From contig NC_089984.1 in the NCBI RefSeq assembly GCF_036417845.1, positions 2,914,001-2,978,000 on the forward strand: a stretch of DNA of 64,000 nt, in the 5' to 3' direction. The stretch comes from Apteryx mantelli. Lineage: Eukaryota > Chordata > Aves > Apterygiformes > Apterygidae. Below are positions 1-14,600 of this stretch, piece after piece; position 1 is the stretch's first letter; each line of letters opens with the position of its first letter. A program made the translations under genes and the position numbers. The notes under the pieces were generated by a model. The model was not told the origin of the DNA, made no database searches, and worked only from the letters and a program-made list of their open reading frames with translations.

Positions 1-330
1 TGGGAGAGCGATTATCGGGGGAAAGCTGTGGCCTGCCCACACCAACAAAGTTGGGTAGGGACAAGCACCCTGCGTGAGGTCGGTGCCATGAGCGTGTTCC
101 ACAGATGCTGAGACAGGTTTAATCCTGCTTTTCATGAAGGCAGGCTGAGCCTTCCCCCACTCAGCCCTGAATTGCCCTTCTGGCACTTCTTGCATCATTT
201 GGATGTGTGCAAGTGAGGCCACATGGGCAGAGGGACCCCATGAGGTGGGAGGAATGGACCAGTGGTCCCCTGTATCCCCAAGATTAGGCAGAAAAGGGAG
301 AGCTGCAAACACAGGTCTCTAAAATAAGGA
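1..330. other. Flanking DNA downstream of PAOX, nothing recognised
   Basis: This stretch lies beyond the PAOX poly(A) signal. I see no splice-bounded open frame, no RNA gene and no repeat that I can name. It is moderately GC-rich unique-looking sequence. Confidence 0.5.
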
Positions 331-336
331 TTTATT
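331..336 (-). terminator. PAOX: PAOX poly(A) signal AATAAA
   Basis: The plus strand reads TTTATT here, which is AATAAA on the minus strand. It lies 57 nt past the PAOX stop codon, so the 3' UTR would be short, about 75-85 nt. Confidence 0.75.
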
Positions 337-392
337 CTCCCCTCCTGAGTGTGTTTGTGCCACTTGCCAGTCCCTGAGGTCCCACATCAGAG

Positions 393-5650
<5,258 letters not shown>

Positions 5651-6810
5651 TTCCTCAGGCGCTCGCCGTGCCGAGCAAGGTTATTTTTGGCTCCCCGTTA
5701 TCAGGAAACATGAGCAGGTATATTTAGCAGCCCCTTCGGTGAGCAGCTCACCCACTTCCCAGGGAATGGCCGGAGGAGGGAAGTGGGAGCGGCCGGGCTG
5801 ACATCGTCTGCTCCGTGTTGCAGGGCACAGTGCAGGCAGAGCCCTGGAGAGCAGCTTGCCCGCTCCCGCTCCTGCCTGTGAGCCAAGCACCTGGGGGTGA
5901 AGGGGGAAAGCAACTCCGATACTGCCGGAGCTGGAAAGGGGGAGCACAAGAACTGCCCCAGAATGTCCTGTTCCTGCCCCGGCTCTCCAAGGGCTGCCCC
6001 ATCCCCAGGACCAGACCCACCAACAAAACACATCCAGCCCATGTCCCTTTGGGCGCTGGCACCAGCATGCCGCAGTCCTGGCTCTCCATGGGCTTAAAAT
6101 GTCAGATTTGCTGTGGCTCCATGCAAATCAGGACCTGGCTGTCCCATGTCAGACAGTGCATGGGCCCCCAGGTCCTGCCAAGGGGTGACTTGGAGTGGAG
6201 CAGACACCCTCGGGTCCCCGGTGCTTGGCAGGAGGGGGACGGGCAGTGGGTACACGTGCCCTGTGTGAGGCATACTGCAAGGACTGGCCGCCTCAAAGTC
6301 ACACCATGGCAGAGCACGTGGCCATGGTAGGGCTGTTTTGCTCAGGGATGTGCAAAACCACTGAGAAGTCTGGGCAGGCCTGATTCTCAGAGCAGGCTGT
6401 AAAGCTCCCCAGCCCTGCTAGGCATCTGGGGACAAACAAAGCTCAGGTGGATTTTGAGCTTTGTTTTTTTTTTTTTTTTCCTCAGGGAATTGTAACAACA
6501 ACCTCCCCCCCCCAAAAAAACCAACATTTGAAAATGTGTACAGTGCCGACTGGAGTAGCTCTGCTGCACTCCCACGCTGATTACCAGACACGAAGCCTTT
6601 TCTAAGGCACAAACAATGCGCTAATCCCTCAGGGAACTTACTCCGAAAGACAAACATTTGCTTGAATGGTCACCAAAATCACCCAGGGCCCTCCCTTTTG
6701 GTGGCTGGGGTTTTTCCGCTGAGAACTGTCAGTGCTCTGTCTTTCCTGAGTTGTGCGTGTTCCCTGGCATTGCTATTTTTGGAAGCAGCTGCCTGTGAAT
6801 TACAGCAACA
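5651..6810. other. Intergenic DNA between PAOX and DEPP1
   Basis: The two genes are transcribed divergently and this is their shared upstream DNA. It contains a POU octamer match (ATGCAAAT, 6121-6128), a poly-T run near 6463-6479, a C/A run near 6507-6520 and forkhead-like AAACAA/ACAAACA matches near 6609-6615 and 6651-6657. No gene is seen. Confidence 0.5.
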
Positions 6811-6816
6811 GGAAGG

Positions 6817-6822
6817 TATAAA
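6817..6822 (+). promoter_or_regulatory. DEPP1: TATA box of DEPP1
   Basis: TATAAA lies about 25-30 nt before the presumed start of the noncoding first exon and on the coding strand. An AAACAA forkhead-like motif (GAAACAAACC) lies about 30 nt downstream. DEPP1 is a known FOXO target with inducible expression, which suits a TATA promoter. The exact transcription start is inferred. Confidence 0.6.
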
Positions 6823-6847
6823 TTCAGGCGCTGGGGAGCAGCGCTGG

Positions 6848-7027
6848 TCAGAAACAAACCCGGCCTCCACGTCGCAGACTGCTTCAAGCTATCCTGACTG
6901 CGGTGCTGCAGCATCTACGAGGACAGGCTCGGGGAGGGCGAGCTCAGCGTGTTGAAAAGCAGCAGAAACAGACGGTTTCTCCGAGGATTTCTTATTTTGC
7001 AAAAAACAGGCCACTCCTGACGGCAAG
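6848..7027 (+). other. DEPP1: Probable noncoding first exon of DEPP1
   Basis: The start is an estimate, about 30 nt after the TATA box. The end is set by a good donor, AAG|GTGAGC, with GT at 7028-7029. The matching acceptor (pyrimidine tract then CAG at 7489-7491) directly precedes the DEPP1 start codon. A 5' noncoding exon spliced to a single coding exon is the known layout of mammalian DEPP1. Confidence 0.5.
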
Positions 7028-7492
7028 GTGAGCCCAAGCCCTATTTCTTATCTCTAGGAACACCACGGTTTGTTTTCGCTCTTTGCTCTTTCCTCTGCCT
7101 GGCCAAAGATCACAGATCTTGGAAGTCTAATGAAGGTTGGGTCAGCGACAAGTAACAAGGCTCTGGGAAAAGGGATGGGGGAATCTGACCCCCTCTGTAG
7201 TGGGATTGGTTCCTGTGACACGGCAGTTGTTTTAGTTAATTGGATTAGAAACACATAGTTAGAACTGATAATGCTGCCTGACAATAACTGTGTGCCTAGC
7301 AGGTCCTGCCACCTTGGTGGCTTTGCACACGGAGAGGTGGGTGGTGCAAGACTGTTCTTCTGAGGGGTCAGACAGGGCCCTGTGTGGGCTGTAAGGGACA
7401 GGATTTGGGAGAGGGGTCCCCCCTGCCCGGGATGGAGAGACACCTCTTGAAACTGCCATCATCTCACTCCTTGTCTCTCCTTGTTCTGCAGC

Positions 7493-8065
7493 ATGCGATC
7501 AGGGCTGCTCCTCATCGGGAGCTGCCTGACACCGGGGGTGCCGCTGCCGGGGACCACCAACCCTGGCAAGGCGGAGGAGCCGCTGGATGCCTACGTGAGG
7601 TCCATCAGCCAGCTAGCCCAGCCGTGCTCAGTGGGCAGTGAGCCCCTGCGCCCCTGCCGAGCCCCCCAGGCCAGGGCCAGAGGGACACCGAGCTGGAGCA
7701 GTGACAAAGGCCAGCCATCTGCCACCTCGCTGCAGGACATCACAGCCCAGTTCAATGGACAGCAGAGCTCCCTGGGCCTCCCCAGTGCTGCTGACCCGCT
7801 GGCATGGCTCTACGGGCTATTGGACCCCAAGCAGCAGATGAGGACCCCTGCGTCTAGCCCCTCACAGTCAGCCCCAGAATCGGACCTACAGGCAGCCCCC
7901 AGACCGTTCAGTACTGCCCCCAAGCTGGGTGCCCCATCTGTGCCTGGAGAGAGGTCTTGTCGCTGGCAGCGGTCCCACAGGCGGGCAGCCCTGCCCAGCT
8001 CTGTCATCAAAGGCTGGCCTGGCCGGCACCAGAACTCATGCTTGCCTGTGATTTATGAATTGTGA
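7493..8065 (+). CDS. DEPP1: DEPP autophagy regulator 1 (single coding exon)
   Basis: Encodes 190 residues against 212 in human. DEPP1 is a FOXO-induced protein linked to peroxisome/mitochondrial oxidative stress and autophagy, with no enzymatic domain known to me. Recognition rests on blocks shared with human DEPP1 in the same order: N-terminal MRSxLLL (1-7), LDAYVRSISQLAQP (31-44), SLQDITAQFNGQQ (79-91), DPLAWLYG (101-108) and C-terminal LPVIYEL (184-190; human LPVIHEL). Between the blocks it is Pro/Ser/Gln-rich and probably disordered. The start is the first ATG after the CAG acceptor at 7489-7491; the upstream in-frame TTG lies in the intron. The frame is intact and an AATAAA follows. Human DEPP1 and PAOX are far apart on chromosome 10, so this adjacency differs from human. 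Confidence 0.92.
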   Translation: MRSGLLLIGSCLTPGVPLPGTTNPGKAEEPLDAYVRSISQLAQPCSVGSEPLRPCRAPQARARGTPSWSSDKGQPSATSLQDITAQFNGQQSSLGLPSAADPLAWLYGLLDPKQQMRTPASSPSQSAPESDLQAAPRPFSTAPKLGAPSVPGERSCRWQRSHRRAALPSSVIKGWPGRHQNSCLPVIYEL

Positions 8066-8073
8066 TGGACTCA

Positions 8074-8079
8074 AATAAA
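8074..8079 (+). terminator. DEPP1: DEPP1 poly(A) signal AATAAA
   Basis: AATAAA begins 9 nt after the DEPP1 stop codon, giving an unusually short 3' UTR of about 30 nt if it is used. Confidence 0.75.
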
Positions 8080-8099
8080 ACTCTGCAGGACAGAGGCTC

Positions 8100-10950
8100 C
8101 CCAGTGGCTCTTTGCCAGTGATCATTTCTGCCAGGGATGGTTGTGCCTGCTGGGGCTCCCTTGGCACATGTCTCTGGTGCCGTTTAGGGATTTCTCCTGC
8201 CTCCAGTTCACCCCAGGAGACAAGCACACCCCAGCAGTGGTGGGGAGTGGGTACTGGGCTGGTGCAGAAACATCTGTAATGCCCTCTCTTTAGCCTGGTT
8301 GGGTTTGGGATGGAGCTGTAAGTGCTCTGAGGTGCTGGGCCCGTGGGGAGGGCTGGCAGGCGGCTCTGGATGAAGGGAATGCTCAGGGGACAGTCCCAGG
8401 GCCACAGCACACTGTTCCTGCTCTCATGGGGCAGCACTTCAGGCAAACAAGGGGAGGCAGCTGCTGTTGCTCCTCTCGGGCTTCCTCTCCCCGCCTTGGG
8501 GCTATCTAAGGCCAAGGGCGCCCTGCCAGGCCTTGAGCCCTGGAGTAAACAAAGGATGCAGGTGGGCAGGAAATGTGCTGGGCTCCAGCCAAGCCCACGT
8601 GCAAGCCCCAAGCTCCCAGCTGGGCTGGGGACAAACCTCTAACTCCCACCGCTTTCGCACGCTTTTGCAAGCAGGACCAATGCAGGCTGGCCTGGGCTAG
8701 AGGTGCATCAGGGCCCTGCAAACTCCTCCTTGTCCCAGGCTGTTTGGCAAGTCAGAGGAGAAGGAGAGTGCTGCACAAAGCTCCCTTGCATGTCTTAGCA
8801 GCCAGCAAATCCTTTCTCAAGCTGCCTCCTCCAGAACAGGGCCCTTTATGTCTCCCCAGTGCTGCAGACCTTGGGCCTTGAGTGGGGAGGATCACTCAGC
8901 TTTTGTGTCCTGACAACCATACCCCCAGCTGGCTCCTCCAGACGCAACCCACCTCGCTACCCTATAAAGCACCAGGTGCAGGCAGGTGTGAGCAGAGGTC
9001 ATAAAGCAGAGGTGTCCTGGATTCCCCTGACCCAGACCCAGTACCTCAAGTAACCGGTGAAAATCAAATGGGTCAAGCCTGGGACTTCCCTGTGGTGAAG
9101 CCAAGGCCCTAAAGCCAAAGCCGAAGCAGAGCCCAGCTAAATCGCCAGCACACAGGGCACCTCCAGGCCCATTTGACACATAGAGCGTAGCTCAGCATTT
9201 TGTCTGCAAACCATTCTGCCACTACTTTTCCTCTTCTCCTGAAACCTAATCCCTTAAAAAGTAACCCTGCCTCCCACTTGGCTGGAAAATATTTAGCCAT
9301 TGTGCAAAGAGTTCAGCTTCCAGCGGGATATGGGAGGAGATGGCTCCATGTGCTCCCCTCCCTGCCCAGTGGTGCTGTCCTGGTGGAGAAGCTATGTTTC
9401 TCCTAGCATTTGCTTGCTGCGCCAGGTGCACTGTGGGACCCTGTGCCTTTGCTGAAGAAGCAGCATAACCCGCCAGGAGGAAATTCTGATCAGGATCAGC
9501 CCATCACCTCCCACAGCTGCTTAATCCTCCTGCAGTGGGTGAGAGCTGACTCCAGGCCAGTCCGGGATGTTGAGGCTGGCAGGGGGTCTAACCCTTCGGG
9601 CTGGCACTGGGTTTCCAAGCAGCCCAGCCAGCCACAAGAGTGCAGGAAGGAGTCCATCCCCTTCTTCTGCAAGCCCACAGGACTGCAGCCATGCAGGTAC
9701 CTTGCCTGTAGCTGGAGACTGTGGGAGGGCGGCTGCAACCATCCTGTGCAACTGCAGCAGGAGAAGGAGATACTCTGGCCACCAGAGCCCAGGGCCACAA
9801 GTCACACAGGGAAAAGAGGTTCAAAGGAGTCTGGGAATCAAGCAGGCTTCATGTGAGGATCTGGCAAAGACTTTTCTCACCAGATGGGGCCCATATAACA
9901 GGGCAGGGAGGTCCCTGCTTTGCTGGGACTGCGAGAGTGAAGCATACCCAGGGAGGTCTCTGCTCATCCTCCATGATGAGCACCGTCTCCTCATTGGTGC
10001 TTACTGCTGCATTGGGTGCTGTCTGGGACCAGTACTATCTGTCTGCTGAGCAGACCCTTCCTCTTCCCTGTGATGGCCCCAAACACATGCTCTGGCCAAT
10101 CCCTGCAGGCCCACAGGTTCCCACACCCCTCAAACCACAGAAGAGTTCATCCCATGCAAGAAAAATCCCCTTCAAACATTTATTTGTGAGAGCTTTTCAC
10201 TGCTTCTGTCATTTTCCAGTAAGTAGCAGGATGGGAGCATGAACAGAGACTGTGCGTAACAGCAGAAAAACAAGCCCACCCACAGACCAGCGCCGTGGCA
10301 GCCCTGAGGCATAGCCAATTTCATCTGGCAGCAACAGCCCTGTGACCCCAGCTGCAGGGTATCTGGGGTTTTCAGCTCCCTCAGGAAAGCACTTAACAGT
10401 GGGAATTCCCAGCATATCCACACTGACTCATTGAGTTGTCCCAAGGGATCTGTCCTGTCAGTTCAGCCCCAGGATTAAACAGTGCAGACAAACACTTGGG
10501 ACTGAAGTAGGATTAGCTAAAATGCTGTCACAGGCCATGCCAGGAGTCCCTCTGGCAGTTGCCCATATCACATCAGTGTCGCTGCAAGGGATGACCAGAG
10601 AAGGGCTATGACTCCAGGGGCATCCTGGGGGGGGGGGGGGGGGGGGAGGTTGGAAGCCCTGGGAGGTTTTGCTCCACTTGTCTGTGAGGAGGTGAGAGGG
10701 ATTAAGCACTGCTGATGTCCCGATCCCTGTCCCCAACAGTCCCCCAGGACAAACCAACATTAGTGAGGGGCTTCCTGGTGCCTGCTGAGCCACAACCCCT
10801 GAAATTTATCCTTGCCCCACTGATCTCTGCCTCAGTGGGGCCAGCACTGGCTCTGGGCAGTTTCCTACTCCAGAGTTCCTCTTTGCCCTGATCCTTGGGG
10901 TCCTTGGTGATCCCACAAAGAAAGGGGGCAAAGTAGTGTAGGGACTGTTT
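8100..10950. other. Intergenic DNA between DEPP1 and the lipase cluster
   Basis: No gene is recognised on either strand; the open frames here lack splice or family support. A perfect forkhead consensus GTAAACAAA lies at 8545-8553. A TATAAA occurs at 8962-8967 without a recognisable gene downstream. A 20-G homopolymer lies at 10627-10646. Confidence 0.5.
10627..10646 (+). repeat. Poly-G homopolymer, 20 G
   Basis: Twenty consecutive G on the plus strand. Such runs can form G-quadruplexes and are prone to length errors in assemblies. Confidence 0.9.
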
Positions 10951-10984
10951 TAGATTAAGATGGAAGAGCTATATTCACAGTGTG

Positions 10985-11490
10985 ATTGCAGTTTTGGTGG
11001 AAGAGACCTCGGGAGGACTCTAGTTCAACCACCTGTCATGAGAACTAGCTCTTAGTGGCTATGGCTTGGCCCAGCTGAGCCCTGAAACCTCCCAGAACCA
11101 AGATCTCCCACCTCCCTGGAGACCTGTCCCAGGGCTGCTCCTCTTCTGGGTGCATCCCCTCTGTCTCTCCTTGTCCCACAGTTGAGGGGTGCTTGCAACC
11201 TGCCCCAGCCTCCCAATGACCAGACCCTATGAGCCCAGCTCCCTCCCATCTCCTCCTGGGTCAAGTAATCCAGGCCCGACCAGTTTGACAGCCTCTGGGG
11301 ACCTCACCAGGGTCTCCACATCCCTCTCACACAGTCCCTGATGTGGCTTAACTGTCACATCAGGGCCTTTTCAAGCCCTGCGTGTCCCGGAGCATTGGTT
11401 CATCCCACTACTACCCCAGATGCACAGTACCATCTGGACCATTCGTCCACTTGAAATCCCCCAGTCCCACCCTGCACCAATTAAGGGAAT
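10985..11490 (-). repeat. Old CR1 LINE 3' fragment
   Basis: The plus strand begins with the reverse complement of the CR1 tail ('GGTGGAAGAGACCTC...AGTTCAACC') and continues through sequence shared with the minus-strand CR1 at 39475-39830 ('GGCTTGGCCCAGCTGAGCCC', '...CCAGGGCTGCTCC'). It is diverged, 5' truncated and noncoding. It lies just past the 3' end of lipase A. Confidence 0.6.
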
Positions 11491-11608
11491 CATTGTCTTG
11501 GGTGTTGTTTTTGAGAAGCTCTCAGGAAAGAAGGGGGCAGATACTCATGGCTGAAGGATAAGCAGGAAACTGTGACAACAAGCATTTCAGGCCAGCATGA
11601 CGAAGACA

Positions 11609-14600
11609 CTAAAGGGACAAACAGGGGGAAGGGGAATGTCTCACAGCCTCCTTGTGCTGTCCCTGGCAGGGCTCCCTGGACTGTGGGAAAGGGTCCAGGC
11701 TGTCAGCATCTCCCAGCAGTGGCCTGTTCCCCACTAAGCCTAGGGAGCTGGCTTTTTGCTGGGACATCTCCATCAGCTCAATGATTTTGCTGTAGAGGTG
11801 CTCAGGGGCATTCATCCCCCACACGAAGTCCCAGTGGTTCCAGTCAGTGATGTTCCTGTAGTAAACAATGTTGGCGATGCGGGGCAGCAGCAGGCTGACG
11901 TCCCTCCAGTCAGCTGTCCAGTCCTCACCCCCGGACCACACTGCAGTTGGCACAGGCATCTTCTCTATCTTGTAGGAGGGAGGCGTCTCCTGGAGAGACA
12001 TGGTCATTCCTGAGAAACCGTCAACCCTTGCAAGCCAACTGCTCCCTTCAACATGGAGGTTGGGACTCTGGGTAAGCCTGGCCATGATTTCAGAGGGACG
12101 CTGTTCATGAGCTGAATGCAGAGGCTATGGGTCGTCCCCTGGGCCCTCCACCTCCACAGCATTCACACCTCCCTCCTCTGGAAACCAGAACTGCTGCTGT
12201 GGTCTCCTATGTGGCCTCCTACCTGGTAGTACCTGGCTTGGTTTCCACTGCCATAGTCAAAAGCTTTGAAGTCTCCTGATTTCACCGCCTATGAGGAGAA
12301 GATAGATATCAAGTTAGACACACAGCTGGGCTGGTGAGCATCACTGCACGGATCTGGTGTTTCAAAGACTCCTTGAGGGACCACATCACAGATAGGGTGC
12401 TTGCATGAGATGTTTCAGGCCTAGGTACCACCTCCCACACACTCTGAAGCCAGATTTTCTGCCTTTTTTACAGAGCGACCATTTGATTTCCAGCTCTATG
12501 GCTATCCCTAGCTATAAATTTACAAACCAAGGAGTTACATGTGATTTTTAAGTTGCCTCAGTGCTAACTCGCACCAGTGAAAACCTGCTCACTGTCAGCA
12601 TTTTGGATGTAGGATGCTGTCAGAAAACTTCATGTTAACAAGTTTTTATTCAACACAATTAACATCCTTTCTGCTCTCTTGACACTTCAGGCTCAGAGCA
12701 TACAGCCAGCAGTGAACCTGTTTCTTTTCAGAATTGCCTTCTGTGCTAGGGGAGAAAACTCAGATACCTACATGATAGTTGCTTTGATTAAGAAGACTTT
12801 TTTCCACCTTCCCATTACCTATAATTTGGCTCTGCAAGGAAGCACACCTGGGGTGGGGGGGACTTTTGTGCAACCCTGGCTCACAACAGGGCCAGCATCA
12901 CAACAGGTTGCTCAGGGTCATGTCTGGGCAGTCCCTGTGGACGGAGATCCCCCACCGCTTTGGGCCTGTCTTAGGGAAGCACCACTTGCATGGAGAAGGA
13001 TTGTTATGTGCAACTGGGATTTCCCATGTTGCAGCTTCTGCCATGGGCTCTGGTGCTTTCACTGTGCTCCCCTGAGCAGAATCTGGCCCTGTCATGTCTG
13101 TAGCACCTTTGGGCAGTGGAAGATGCATTTGGATCTCCTGTCACCTTCTCATCTCTCGGTTGAACTAGCCTAGCTCCTGCAGCCTCTTCTTGTATGCCCT
13201 GACCTCCAGCCCCACCATTGTCATAGCCCTGCACTGGACTTGCTCCAATTTGTCAGCATTTCTCTTACAGTGGAGACCCCAGAGCTGGACACAGTGTCCA
13301 GATGTGGCCTCCCCAGTGCTGAGCATAGGAGAGTAATCCCTTCCCTTGTCCTGCTGGTTATGCTCTGGCCAATGCATAACGCAGTGTGCGTAACGCAGTG
13401 CAATGCAGAAGGACCAAATAACAGGGAACAGGGTAGCTTTTCCTGCATCTGATAGGTATTCTGTAGACTTAATTTCTTAGTTTTCTTTTCTCATAAACTG
13501 CTAATGCCAAAGAGTATTGACCTTTCACATCTATCCTGAACACACAAGACTGTTAGTGGAGAGATCAGCCAAGGGGGAAAGCATGTGCATTTAAGCATTT
13601 CAAGGAACCTACCTGGACCCAGTGTATTATATTTTTAACAGATGTCCCATCAGGATAGTGGGCTGTATACACATCCAGTCGGCTCTGCAAGGAAACATAA
13701 TCAAAATATCATTGCTTTTGAAAGGAAGAGGAACAGGAGAAGGACTGTTCACAGACTATATCTTTTCCAAACCAGTAGCTGCTAAATCACACTGTCTAGA
13801 GGATTAGATCAGCTTCAAAAGTATAACTTCCGTTAAAAATCAATTGCTCTGACACAGCTCCAGAAAAAGAAATAGTCCATGAGCAAACTCTATCATCTTT
13901 AATTCTGATCAAAGTTCCCTGAGCTCTGCCAAACCTCCCTTCTTCCGGGGGTGGGAGACAACTACTGGCAGGTCAGCAGAGTTTGACTCCCTACTTTTGA
14001 GTGCAGACAACCTCCCTGAAATCAAAAGGGCTTGGAAGCTGATCTCCTCCTCTCAGCCAAGGAAGGATGTTGGCTAACACTGTAAATGAATTTCTGCAAA
14101 GCCTGTGCTCAGTGCTGTAACAGGTCCCTGGGGACTGTAACTGTAGCTGAGCTGTGGGAACCATGTCCTGGCACAGTGGCTGTGTTCAGGACCTTAGTGA
14201 CTATCCATGGTCATCTAGATTCTGCTTGGGTGGTACTGAGAGCACTGATTTAGAATCTATAGGCAGGTAATGGTGGGGCTGCACATCAGGTGCTCTATAA
14301 TGCTGCTGGGACATGCAGCTGGTCTCTTGATGATAGGTAGCTCAATCATAGAAATGCTAAGAAGCTAGCTAATAATTCATATTCACTTGGAGTCTGGAGT
14401 CCTTTCTTATCTGGGGAGAAATTTATGCAGGAGAAATAGAGAGAGGGAGATCTGGCAGAGAGACACACTTTGCTTTTGCTTCATATGTTTGTCCTTGATC
14501 ATTTGAGGCAAACAGCCGTGCTAGGCTGGGTAGGCTGTTTCATAGGGAAGAGACAGCCGATACGCAAGCAGAGCTGCAGGGGCAGATGTTGGTGTTGGGC

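Noticed and set aside
7481-7492. Extension of the DEPP1 frame to a TTG at 7481
   Set aside because: It lies in the pyrimidine tract and acceptor of the intron. The ATG at 7493 gives the conserved MRSxLLL start.
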